Of a stretch of DNA of 64,000 nucleotides, positions 39,721 through 46,405 are shown piece by piece. The stretch is taken from NCBI GenBank assembly GCA_903892355.1, contig CAITIE010000090.1:1-64000 (forward strand), in the 5' to 3' direction. The position numbers and the translations under genes are program-made. The number at the start of each line of letters is the position of its first letter. Position 1 is the first letter of the stretch. The notes beneath the pieces were generated by a model. That model did not search any database, was not told the origin of the DNA, and saw only the letters and a program-made list of their open reading frames with translations. This DNA is from an uncultured Pirellula sp. Lineage in GTDB: Bacteria > Planctomycetota > Planctomycetia > Pirellulales > Pirellulaceae.

Positions 39721-39787
39721 CTTGATCAGGCTCCGTTACGCCCGAGACTGCCTACTGCGATAGCCGGGCGGTTGGGGCCTGATCAAG
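39721..39787 (+). terminator. long hairpin after the 611-residue orphan gene
   Basis: Perfect 11-bp arms, CTTGATCAGGC (39721-39731) and GCCTGATCAAG (39777-39787), enclose 45 bases that can themselves pair partly (ACGCCCG with CGGGCGGT). It begins 30 bases after the stop codon. There is no clean T-tract, so it may be a factor-dependent terminator, an mRNA-stabilising 3' structure or part of a small RNA. Confidence 0.45.
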
Positions 39788-40109
39788 TGGTTTGGAAATC
39801 TCACGCCCACCCGCTCGGTTGTTTTCTCCACTAGACTAAATCCAGTAGAAGGTTGTTTTCATCAGATTGAAAAGCGAACAACACGATCGTGAGGATTGGG
39901 TTTCGCATCATCGAAGTGAACGAAGAGCAGCGAGTCACCATCGGCTTTTTCTGGCTTTTCTTAAAGACCATTCGCTGCAGTATTGCGCGAATCGGCTCCC
40001 GTTTGGGCATTGAGGATTTTCGGACTTGGTTTCGATAGAGAATCAAGCCTTCAACGATCTTTAATCGTTTTCATGTTGGCGTACCCAAAGCAAGCTTTGC
40101 TTGATCGAG

Positions 40110-40202
40110 GATTAGTGGGAATTAGTGTTGATTAGTGTTTGTTCCCAATCGTCACTTCACGAATGTGAGCGGAACACTAATCTCCACTGATCGACACTAA
40201 TG
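40110..40202 (+). repeat. phased ATTAGTG dyad array
   Basis: ATTAGTG occurs at 40111, 40121 and 40131, exactly 10 bases apart. On the other side of a 37-base centre the reverse form CACTAAT (once CACTGAT) occurs at 40175, 40185 and 40195, again 10 bases apart. The whole is an imperfect inverted repeat with arms of about 27 bp. ATTAGTG-type intergenic repeats are common in this phylum by memory (not checked). The exact helical-turn phasing would suit either a cruciform or cooperative protein binding. Confidence 0.75.
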
Positions 40203-40301
40203 GAGTAACTCATTGCATCCACTCAGTTATCCATGCACGTTTCTGGAATAAGGTTTCAGGCTAGAGCGATGAGACTTGAGACACAAGTAGTTTCGATCTC
40301 G

Positions 40302-40355
40302 CAAGCGATCTAAATAGCTCCACAGGTATACCGGTGGAGCTATTTAGGTCGCTTG
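40302..40355 (+). repeat. 22-bp inverted repeat around a GGTATACC palindrome
   Basis: The left arm (40302-40323) starts CAAGCGATCTAAATAGCTCC and ends AC; the right arm (40334-40355) is its reverse complement with one change that becomes a G-U pair in RNA. The 10-base centre contains the self-palindromic GGTATACC. This is one of the longest clean hairpins in the window, in a gene-free stretch. It has no U-tract and no neighbouring recombinase. Confidence 0.8.
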
Positions 40356-40585
40356 GGGATACCAATTCCCTCATGGCACGCCAATGTGCTATCGGGTACG
40401 ATAAAGCTACTAGACTCGGCTCCAGAACCTTGTTCTCGAAAAATGACGGATGTTCTAACAACCACATAGTGGAATCAGATAAGAGGGAGCAATGTGGTGC
40501 ATCGAAGTCGCCGCCCGAGCCTTCCTGTTTTTTGAAACGTGGTTTCCATCGACATCGTTTTCCACTGGCTTTATCCGGATTGAAC

Positions 40586-40915
40586 ATGCCTGAAGCATAT
40601 CCTGAAAACGTGCCGGGCGACTTTTACGTCGAACGCGACTGTTGCACATTGTGTGACGTACCACGAACTATCGCGCCGCAGCTGTTTACTTACGCAGGAC
40701 GGACTGACGGATACGATCACTGCTATGTATCAAAGCAACCTGCGAACGAGTCCGAGCTGGACGCGATGCTAGAGGTAATTCGGTGTGCTGAACTGCAGTG
40801 CATCCACTATCGGGGAAATGACCGTGGTATATTGAAACGTATCGAGGCGATGGGTCAGGCCGGCGTTTGTGATGTTTTTTCTTCAGAACCACCACCCGAA
40901 ATGCCTCGGCCATAG
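40586..40915 (+). CDS. small ferredoxin-like protein
   Basis: 109 residues from ATG 40586 (MPEAYPENVPGDFYVERDCC); a longer frame from 40334 runs through hairpin DNA and is rejected. The body ERDCCTLCDVPRTIAPQLF, then VIRCAELQCIHYRGND, has the spacing of a single-cluster ferredoxin fold: a Cys group followed by the P/AP-x-x-F segment, and a later C-x-x-x-C-I. A minimal Cys set could bind a 3Fe-4S or 4Fe-4S cluster. Small proteins of this type stand alone in planctomycete genomes, annotated as ferredoxin; the electron-transfer partner is unknown. Confidence 0.65.
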   Translation: MPEAYPENVPGDFYVERDCCTLCDVPRTIAPQLFTYAGRTDGYDHCYVSKQPANESELDAMLEVIRCAELQCIHYRGNDRGILKRIEAMGQAGVCDVFSSEPPPEMPRP

Positions 40916-41036
40916 ACGCGACGATGGCGATAACATCGATCGGTTAAGAGGAAATAGATTCGATGTTGCGATAGGTGTAAAAGGTGCGTGGATCGTGACG
41001 CGATTTTGTGGAGGTATGTTTTTAAGCCGTGGGAAT

Positions 41037-41154
41037 GTGGCACGACGCTCCGCCGTCGTCAAATACTGGCGTCATGGGTTGCGTGTCGTAATCGGGTTAA
41101 ATTGATTTGAGCATTTGCGGAGTTGTGGGCGACGACGGCGGAGCGTCGTTCCAC
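41037..41154 (+). repeat. REP doublet A (head-to-head, 118 bp)
   Basis: GTGG + CACGACGCTCCGCCGTCGT on the plus strand (41037-41059), a 72-base centre, then the reverse complement ACGACGGCGGAGCGTCGT with TCCAC (41132-41154). It has the same length and layout as doublets B and C. Downstream, the stretch GGGGTGCGG...GCCGAGC-GAGTCGTTCG is shared with the longer duplicated block at 42.6 and 43.5 kb, so this is a shortened copy of that block. Confidence 0.9.
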
Positions 41155-41255
41155 TTTGGGGTGCGGAACAATTTGGCACTGGCCGAGCTGAGTCGTTCGC
41201 TTGTCCGCAACCCAACTATTTTGGTGTTTCGTCTTCAAATCAAAGGAGAGCATAG

Positions 41256-41828
41256 ATGCGAAATTGGATTATGGTCCTTTTGACTGCGATATGGGGCGCC
41301 ACTGCTTCTTTTGGCTGGGCCCAAAGTCTCGTTAAGACCTTAGAGGAGCATCGAAAAGATCCGCTCCTCTCGAATCATCGCTTTCTTGCGTCGTTGGAAA
41401 AGCTAGATGGCTTTGTTCGAGTCACGGATAAGCCGTTTCTGATGCATGCGCCAACCGCGACTCAATGTGTCATCAATACTCATGTCGATGTTCATGGTGA
41501 TCGATTCTGCGATGTTTACATCAGCAAGGGGGGCGAGGCCGCAATTCGTGCTGGCACCGCAGAGTATCCCGTGGGGACCATCGTCATAAAGATCAAGTAT
41601 CCCGATGAAGAGCGAAGCAAAATTGAGTTGTATACCGTCATGCGAAAGATGCCGAAGGGATATTGGCCCGAGCATGGTGACTGGGAATTCAGCGTTTTGG
41701 ATTCTGAAAAAAAGCACGTGCTTGCGCGGGGGCGCGTGGAATCATGTGCAAATTGTCACGATGCATACGCTGCATCCGGATTCGTGACTCGGACCTACCT
41801 ACGAGAAAGAGTAAAAGACGCACCATGA
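41256..41828 (+). CDS. secreted cytochrome P460 family protein
   Basis: 190 residues, strong AAAGGAG ribosome-binding site. Signal peptide MRNWIMVLLTAIWGATASFGWAQ. The body fits the cytochrome P460 beta-barrel, with VYISKGGEAAIRAGTAEYPVGTIVIKIKY and MRKMPKGYWPEHGDWEFSVLD, and the C-terminal haem motif CANCH followed by DAYAASGFVTRTYL. P460 haem proteins oxidise hydroxylamine or detoxify nitric oxide in some bacteria; the role here is unknown. It sits in the REP-rich accessory region, between a REP doublet and an orphan membrane protein. Confidence 0.85.
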   Translation: MRNWIMVLLTAIWGATASFGWAQSLVKTLEEHRKDPLLSNHRFLASLEKLDGFVRVTDKPFLMHAPTATQCVINTHVDVHGDRFCDVYISKGGEAAIRAGTAEYPVGTIVIKIKYPDEERSKIELYTVMRKMPKGYWPEHGDWEFSVLDSEKKHVLARGRVESCANCHDAYAASGFVTRTYLRERVKDAP

Positions 41829-41930
41829 CATGTACCCAATGGACTCGGTCCGCCTCGCGAGCTTACGTTGAGTTCACGCGTCGTCCTCTGTGGTATTGGG
41901 CGTCCGTCCCGCCAGTAATGATCGCCAGCG

Positions 41931-42350
41931 ATGATCGATAACAATCCTTATTCCCCGCCATCGACTCAAGTCGATTCCGCACAGCCGTCGGCTATGCTGA
42001 TAGAGGCCCGGAAAGTTACTTGGTGGCCTGGCGTATTGATGATCGGTCAGGGAACCATCTTGTCGAGTGTATTCGCTATAGTCATTGCGGTCGAGTTATA
42101 TTCGCGCGGCGTGCCGAATCCTGCTTCACCTCAAAACTTTTTTATGTTTACGTTTCTTCTCGCACCACTACTTGTTTGGTGCGGTATACAACTGAAGCGA
42201 ATTGAATCGCGCAGACTATCTTACTTGGGGGCCGCACTATCTGTAGTGCTGTTTCTCCCAGTGGGGTGGGTTGTATGCATCTGGGCAATTATCGCTCTCA
42301 ATCGGCCAATGGTGCGCGAAGCGTTTAGGGTTCGGGAAATGGCTCAGTGA
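41931..42350 (+). CDS. hypothetical membrane protein with NPYSPP N-terminus
   Basis: 139 residues. MIDNNPYSPPSTQVDSA is a short proline-rich leader seen on many small planctomycete membrane proteins. Three or four hydrophobic segments follow (GVLMIGQGTILSSVFAIVIAVEL, FFMFTFLLAPLLVWCGIQL, LSYLGAALSVVLFLPVGWVVCIWAIIAL), ending with a short charged tail. The ribosome-binding site is weak. Function unknown; no relation to the neighbouring P460 protein is evident. Confidence 0.6.
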   Translation: MIDNNPYSPPSTQVDSAQPSAMLIEARKVTWWPGVLMIGQGTILSSVFAIVIAVELYSRGVPNPASPQNFFMFTFLLAPLLVWCGIQLKRIESRRLSYLGAALSVVLFLPVGWVVCIWAIIALNRPMVREAFRVREMAQ

Positions 42351-42606
42351 CCATTAGAGGGAAGCACTAGGACGAACGAAAAATTACAGCCAAGCGGCGG
42401 ATCAGGCATTTTGCCAAATGGAATCATTTTCTACCGCCATTGGCTGAACGGCTGCGTTATATCTACGTGGGATCTCACAACGGGGGGCGCGAGGACACAG
42501 AGTCAGATTGGTGGTCAGGGATGGATTCTGCGCATTCTGGCGGGTGTCAGTTCTTCTCCGGTCCTCAGCGTCGTTGTAGGAGTTTTGTGAAGTTGCTTTT
42601 TGCAGC

Positions 42607-42890
42607 AGAGAACAACGTGGCACGACGCTCCGCCGTCGTGGAATGCTGGGCTCACGGGTTCTGTTTCGTGATGGGGATGCATTGATTTGAGTTAATGCGG
42701 AGTTGCGGGCGACGACGGCGGAACGTCGTTCTACTTTGGGGTGCGGTATGCTTTGGTGCTTGCCGAGCACGGAGGTCGAGAGGTACAATCGAAGAAGTGT
42801 GAATGGTGAAGCTGGAAGTTTGAAAGCCGAGCCGAGTCGTTCGGATGCCCTTTTCAGACTTCAACATTTGAACTTCAGACTTCCTCTGGG
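42607..42890 (+). repeat. duplicated intergenic block, copy 1 (about 284 bp)
   Basis: From AGAGAACAACGTGG to CTTCCTCTGGG, this block is a diverged direct repeat of 43505-43781. It contains REP doublet B, then GGTGCGGTATGCTTTGGTGC, GCCGAGCACGGAGGTCGAGA and a stretch of GAAGTTTGAA / CAGACTTCAA micro-inverted repeats. A truncated third copy is at 41031-41200. It lies between orphan genes and contains no credible gene. Confidence 0.85.
42617..42734 (+). repeat. REP doublet B (head-to-head, 118 bp)
   Basis: GTGG + hairpin at 42617-42639 and the inverted copy at 42712-42734, which has one substitution (CGGAACG) and the tetranucleotide complement CTAC, that is GTAG on the minus strand. Length identical to doublets A and C. 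Confidence 0.9.
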
Positions 42891-43013
42891 CGCCCACCCC
42901 AAACCCAGGACTTACAAGGCTTCGTTACGCCAAAAAACTCTCGACACCATGCACCGGATGGACCTCTTGTTTTGATTTCAGCGGTTCATTTTCGCGTGCC
43001 TCAAAGGAGAACT

Positions 43014-43313
43014 ATGCAACCCGGGACAATAGTCGGAATTGTTGGCTTAGCGATCGGTATTTGTGGTGGTATTGTTGGTACGTACTTTAGCATCAGGAAC
43101 ACAAACGGTCCAAAGGAACGGTCCTTTGTGATTAAGGCTTCGGCAATGACCTGGGTGGCCGTGGCTGTTTTTTTGTCTGCACTTCTCCTGCTGCCTTCAC
43201 CATATAACCAATTGATGTGGATCCCGTACGGACTGCTTCTTGGATTTGGGATTCGAAAGCTTAACGAAATGCAGAAAAGAATTCATGACGAAGAAATCAC
43301 CTTTCCGTCATGA
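43014..43313 (+). CDS. hypothetical small membrane protein
   Basis: 99 residues from ATG 43014, which has AAAGGAG six bases upstream; the longer frame is rejected. MQPGTIVGIVGLAIGICGGIVGTYFSIRNT is a Gly-rich first membrane segment, followed by WVAVAVFLSALLLL and LMWIPYGLLLGFGIRKL, and a charged C-terminus. Function unknown. It stands between two copies of the duplicated REP-containing block. Confidence 0.6.
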   Translation: MQPGTIVGIVGLAIGICGGIVGTYFSIRNTNGPKERSFVIKASAMTWVAVAVFLSALLLLPSPYNQLMWIPYGLLLGFGIRKLNEMQKRIHDEEITFPS

Positions 43314-43504
43314 TGCGATGCTGACTGCGCTATGGCATGGGAATCTTCGTCGTGCCTTGACGAGTTGTGTAGGCATGCAGTGCGTGTTCTTGCAGTGAGC
43401 GACGCAAGAGCATCGCTAAGATCCTAGGCGTAGACCAAACTACGGGATAACCGATAATGGATTAGATCTTGCGTCGTTGCGATCGGGACGTTCGGTCGGG
43501 GTAC
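43314..43504. other. intergenic, nothing recognised
   Basis: A stretch before the second duplicated block. No gene, RNA or clear hairpin was recognised. Confidence 0.4.
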
Positions 43505-43781
43505 AGAGAACAACGTGGCATGACGCTCCGCCGTCGTGAAATTCTGTGCTCATGGGTTCAGTTTCGGTAGGCGGCTATATTGATTTGAGTTGTTGCGGCG
43601 TTGCGGGCGACGACGGCGGAGCGTCGTTCCACTTTGGGGTGCGGTATGCTTTGGTGCTTGCCGAGCACGGAGGTCGAGAGCTAGAATCGAAAAAGTTTGA
43701 ATGGTGAAGTTGGAAGTTGGAAAGCCGAGCAGAGTCGTTCGGGTCTCTATTTCAGACTTCAACCTTCGAACTTCCTCTGGG
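43505..43781 (+). repeat. duplicated intergenic block, copy 2 (about 277 bp)
   Basis: Matches 42607-42890 along its whole length with scattered substitutions and small indels. The GGTGCGGTATGCTTTGGTGC and TTGCCGAGCACGGAGGTCGA segments are identical. Contains REP doublet C. The start of the next orphan gene lies 49 bases downstream. Confidence 0.85.
43515..43632 (+). repeat. REP doublet C (head-to-head, 118 bp)
   Basis: GTGG + hairpin at 43515-43537 (one change, CATGACG) and the perfect inverted copy at 43610-43632. Same total length as A and B, which suggests that the doublet rather than the single REP is the unit that moved or was copied. Confidence 0.9.
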
Positions 43782-43829
43782 ATTCCATGAGTTCTTTAGT
43801 CGATTGGATACTTTTCATGGAGCGAGTTG

Positions 43830-44186
43830 ATGGACAGGTCGGTATCAAAGCAGTTCGCACTAGGTTCGATTTTTGGCCTTATGATTATGGTCGCGGCAAT
43901 GGCTGGCCTGGCTTGCCGATTTGGTTTGCAGGGGTTCGTTTTTGGCATCGATTTCGTTATTGTGCTATGGATACTCGCATCGTTTAGTGGTTCAAGATCT
44001 TTGAGGCCTTTCTCAAACCGGCACCTTTCAATTGCTGAGATCGCAACCATGGCGGCTGTCTGTTTGATACTGCATGGACTTGCTATGCCTGCCGTGCAAA
44101 CGGGGCCACACCGTCGACGTGCAACTACGCCCGTAACGATTCCTCCAACCTCCGGTGGAACAACGGCGGCGGCTCCAACGCCCTAA
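43830..44186 (+). CDS. hypothetical membrane protein
   Basis: 118 residues. ATG 43830 has GGAG seven bases upstream. MDRSVSKQFALGSIFGLMIMVAAMAGLACRFG begins with a first membrane helix, then GFVFGIDFVIVLWILASFSG and IAEIATMAAVCLILHGLAMP, and a Thr/Pro-rich tail (TPVTIPPTSGGTTAAAPTP). Function unknown; typical of small planctomycete inner-membrane proteins. It lies 55 bases before another short orphan. Confidence 0.6.
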   Translation: MDRSVSKQFALGSIFGLMIMVAAMAGLACRFGLQGFVFGIDFVIVLWILASFSGSRSLRPFSNRHLSIAEIATMAAVCLILHGLAMPAVQTGPHRRRATTPVTIPPTSGGTTAAAPTP

Positions 44187-44241
44187 CGCACCAGAGTACA
44201 ATGCAAAAAGCGACGCCTAACAATGAAGGAGCTCGCTAGCG

Positions 44242-44616
44242 ATGCAGTTCAAGCTTCGGTCGATCTTACTAGTCATGTTGTTGCTTGGGCTCGCGTTCGC
44301 TTGCCAAAGAACTCTCGAAGTAAGTTGGTTTGCTCCAGCGCGCAAGGGAGCGGAGTCACAAGCCAAATTCAACCAGCTCATCGCAGACAATAAGTGGGAT
44401 GGTGTCATTGCCCCAACCCATTATTTGCACAATGTACGTATCTTGATCCATGGTATTGAGGAGGCGGAAATCAGGAAGTTGTATCCAATACTCCATGAGA
44501 TCTATTGGCTCCGGCATGTTGAAATTTACGCTCCGGAGATTTCGCAAAGGATGCTCGATGAACTGCAATCCGAATTTCCGCAGTGTATTATAGACGCGAA
44601 GATTCGCTTGCCCTGA
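44242..44616 (+). CDS. hypothetical protein with N-terminal membrane anchor
   Basis: 124 residues with a strong AAGGAG upstream. The start MQFKLRSILLVMLLLGLAFA is a very common planctomycete N-terminus (F-x-L-R-x-x-L-L) that serves as a membrane anchor or signal. The remainder (EEAEIRKLYPILHEIYWLRH, EISQRMLDELQSEFPQCII) is a small mixed domain reminiscent of a leucine-rich-repeat unit. Function unknown. Confidence 0.6.
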   Translation: MQFKLRSILLVMLLLGLAFACQRTLEVSWFAPARKGAESQAKFNQLIADNKWDGVIAPTHYLHNVRILIHGIEEAEIRKLYPILHEIYWLRHVEIYAPEISQRMLDELQSEFPQCIIDAKIRLP

Positions 44617-44666
44617 ATTTAATGTCAGTTCCAATGGCAAGGAGGAAGCTCACGTGGCACGGAGAA

Positions 44667-44730
44667 ACGACGGCGGAGCGTCGTGCCACTTTGGTTCCGG
44701 TTGTTTAACGACGGCGGAGCGTCGTTCTAC
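44667..44730 (+). repeat. two tandem REPs, 41-bp period
   Basis: Cores at 44667-44684 and 44708-44725, same orientation (hairpin read on the minus strand), separated by a spacer ending GTTCCGGTTGTTTA. The start-to-start distance is 41 bases, as in the tandem at 46220-46324 and the pair at 49071/49112. It lies directly upstream of the gene starting at 44762. Confidence 0.9.
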
Positions 44731-44761
44731 TATATGTCGAATTGCGAGAAGGACGGTATTC

Positions 44762-45241
44762 ATGAGACCACTATCGCCTAGTGAGGCCTTCACAAAACTC
44801 CGACGCTTTTGCTTGGGGCTTGGTTGGGACGCACCCTTGGTCGCGAATCGAACTCCCGAGGAATTGCACGATCGGGGGAAGCATTCTCTTATGCGTTACT
44901 TCTACACGATGTACGAAACGGATTCTCCAATCTGCCTGCAGATCAATCCGCAAACGGATCTGCACCCTCGGTTGTTCGCCATAAGTATCTTTGCGTTGCG
45001 ATACCGGATCTGCACCGGTTGGCACGGATTTATGCTGGATCGGAACATGAAACGCGAGATCGTGGATGTATCGCGATGGGCTCATGCGAGTCTGTTTGAA
45101 ACCGTAGGGAGCCGAAAGGCTTTTCGCGAATCGAATCCTGAGTGTTGCGATTATACGTGGAAACGCATTCGAGACTTTGGGGGGCCATATCCCCAAAGCT
45201 CAACGTACGAACGTTGGCAGAATCGTGGAATTGTTGATTGA
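44762..45241 (+). CDS. hypothetical protein
   Basis: 159 residues from ATG 44762 (MRPLSPSEAFTKLRRFCLGL) with AGAAGGA upstream. The longer frame begins inside REP DNA and is rejected. Soluble, with several Trp/Tyr/Cys residues and a segment RKAFRESNPECCDYTWKRIR. No family recognised and no motif of an enzyme seen. Confidence 0.5.
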   Translation: MRPLSPSEAFTKLRRFCLGLGWDAPLVANRTPEELHDRGKHSLMRYFYTMYETDSPICLQINPQTDLHPRLFAISIFALRYRICTGWHGFMLDRNMKREIVDVSRWAHASLFETVGSRKAFRESNPECCDYTWKRIRDFGGPYPQSSTYERWQNRGIVD

Positions 45242-45295
45242 CCATCTAGGGCTAAATTCCGATTGCACTGGAGGCAGGGTGCAGTTTCGTAGATA

Positions 45296-45428
45296 GTAGC
45301 ACGACGCTCCGCCGTCGTGTGCTGACGTTGTTTACAACGTCGGATGGCTGTTGACGTGGCGAGTTGCGACGCGGAGGGTAGTGATGCGATGTGTATGTTC
45401 ATTTCACGACGGCGGAGCGTCGTGCCAC
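45296..45428 (+). repeat. REP doublet downstream of the RAYT gene
   Basis: GTAG + CACGACGCTCCGCCGTCGTG (45296-45319) and an inverted copy at 45406-45428. The centre contains a separate 7-bp hairpin, GACGTTG-TTTA-CAACGTC, and a possible degenerate REP (CGACGCGGAGGGTAG) one 41-bp period before the right copy. The right copy ends five bases after the RAYT stop codon and has the same orientation as the RAYT gene. Confidence 0.88.
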
Positions 45429-45433
45429 TATGT

Positions 45434-46102
45434 TTAGTCTGTGCGATTCCAGTAGAGATAGTCTGACGGTGGTAGATTCGCTGCAATGCCATTGCGGGCG
45501 ATGTAGCGTTGCAAATACGCGAATTGATCGGCGCTACGCACTAAATGATCGAAGGGCTCGCTCTGCCAAAACGACCCTCTGCGACCCAGTCGCCTATTGA
45601 TCCGATGAGCAGTAAAGTGCAACCAGCTATCGCATTGGTGACAGCATGTTGTCGGAGGGTTGAACTGTACCAGAAGATGCACATGGTTCGGCATCACGAT
45701 CGCACAATCGAGATGGTATCGGTCGCCATCGAAATGCCTGAGTGACTCTATAACAATCTCGGCAAGTTCCCGATTGCGCAAGACACACTCACCATGGCAG
45801 GCATCGAGGCTTCCATGCCAAAGCTGACTGCGATATTTCAGAAATTCCGAGCGGAGGGAACTTGGTAACTTCGTGAGATCTTTGGGAGGTGGGGGGCCTT
45901 CGATTTCGATTCCATGGTCACGGAGCCATCGGCAGAGTTTGCATTGCCAAGCATCGACCACTTGCTTTGGCATCGAATCCGAAGTTCGAAAGGTGATGAA
46001 GGTGGCAACGCCGGGCTGGAACCAGTGCGGCAGGTTCCTCGCGGATATGTCGATGTCGGCGTCGCGATCGAAAACACCGAATACGACGGGGTCGTTCATC
46101 AT
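45434..46102 (-). CDS. REP-associated tyrosine transposase (RAYT, TnpA-REP; IS200/IS605-like Y1 HUH nuclease)
   Basis: 222 residues; GGGAA lies before the ATG at 46102 (a second ATG follows directly). Start of the domain: HWFQPGVATFITFRTSDSMP. The HUH motif is IVMPNHVHLLVQF (His-Val-His metal ligands), and the C-terminal catalytic Tyr lies in LQRYIARNGIAANL; GSFWQSEPFDHLVRS is the segment typical of REP-associated members. Y1 enzymes of this group cut single-stranded REP hairpins next to a GTAG-like tetranucleotide and are single-copy domesticated relatives of IS200. The surrounding palindromes carry just that tetranucleotide, so they are its probable substrate. Confidence 0.92.
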   Translation of the reverse strand: MMNDPVVFGVFDRDADIDISARNLPHWFQPGVATFITFRTSDSMPKQVVDAWQCKLCRWLRDHGIEIEGPPPPKDLTKLPSSLRSEFLKYRSQLWHGSLDACHGECVLRNRELAEIVIESLRHFDGDRYHLDCAIVMPNHVHLLVQFNPPTTCCHQCDSWLHFTAHRINRRLGRRGSFWQSEPFDHLVRSADQFAYLQRYIARNGIAANLPPSDYLYWNRTD

Positions 46103-46134
46103 TTATTCCCTTTCTATCGTATGTGGATGAAAAA

Positions 46135-46157
46135 GTAGCACGATGCTCCGCGTCGTG
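46135..46157 (+). repeat. degenerate REP upstream of the RAYT gene
   Basis: GTAG followed by CACGATGCTCCGCGTCGTG, one base shorter than the consensus, on the plus strand. It lies 33 bases upstream of the RAYT start and points away from the gene. Together with the copies at 45296-45428 and 46220-46324 it brackets the transposase. Confidence 0.8.
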
Positions 46158-46219
46158 AAATGATATCGAGCTGTTGATTGTAGCTTGATTGGGATTCCGT
46201 GGTTGTTGAGTTGGAGATC

Positions 46220-46324
46220 ACGACGGCGGAGCGTCGTGCTACTATCGTTGCCGTTATTTCACGACGGCGGAGCGTCGTGCTACTTTCGTTCCTGTTATTT
46301 TACGACGGCGGAGCGTCGTGCCAC
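46220..46324 (+). repeat. three tandem REPs, exact 41-bp period
   Basis: Cores at 46220-46237, 46261-46278 and 46302-46319, all identical (ACGACGGCGGAGCGTCGT) and in the same orientation, followed by GCTAC, GCTAC and GCCAC (complement of the GTAG/GTGG tetranucleotide). The spacers are similar to each other (CGTTGCCGTTATTTC, CGTTCCTGTTATTTT), so the repeat unit is the full 41 bp. They lie in the gap between the divergent RAYT and esterase genes. Confidence 0.95.
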
Positions 46325-46405
46325 GATGGTGCGGACTCTTGGTAGAATCTGTAGTGACGCTCCTGTGCCTACTCGAAATCCCACTCTCCCACCGTGAACC
46401 TTGAC

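Noticed and set aside
39890-40039. Possible 49-residue ORF ending RLGIEDFRTWFR
   Set aside because: GTG start without ribosome-binding site, no recognisable family and no neighbours; I could not tell a transposase fragment from chance.
40334-40585. N-terminal extension of the ferredoxin-like protein
   Set aside because: The extension begins inside the right arm of the 22-bp inverted repeat and has no family character; the ATG at 40586 gives the expected N-terminus.
44654-44761. Protein-coding extension of the gene at 44762
   Set aside because: The extra 36 residues are translated REP sequence (DGGASCHF, TTAERRSTI), and the same peptides appear in other frames wherever a REP lies.
41037-45428. 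Integron cassette array with attC sites
   Set aside because: Short genes separated by repeated palindromes look similar, but the repeats lack the attC core (RYYYAAC/GTTRRRY), are highly uniform in sequence, occur in tandem with a fixed period, and no tyrosine-recombinase integrase gene is present. The RAYT explains them better.
46220-46324. CRISPR array
   Set aside because: Regular spacing of an identical 18-bp core, but the spacers are related to one another, only three units exist, and there are no cas genes.
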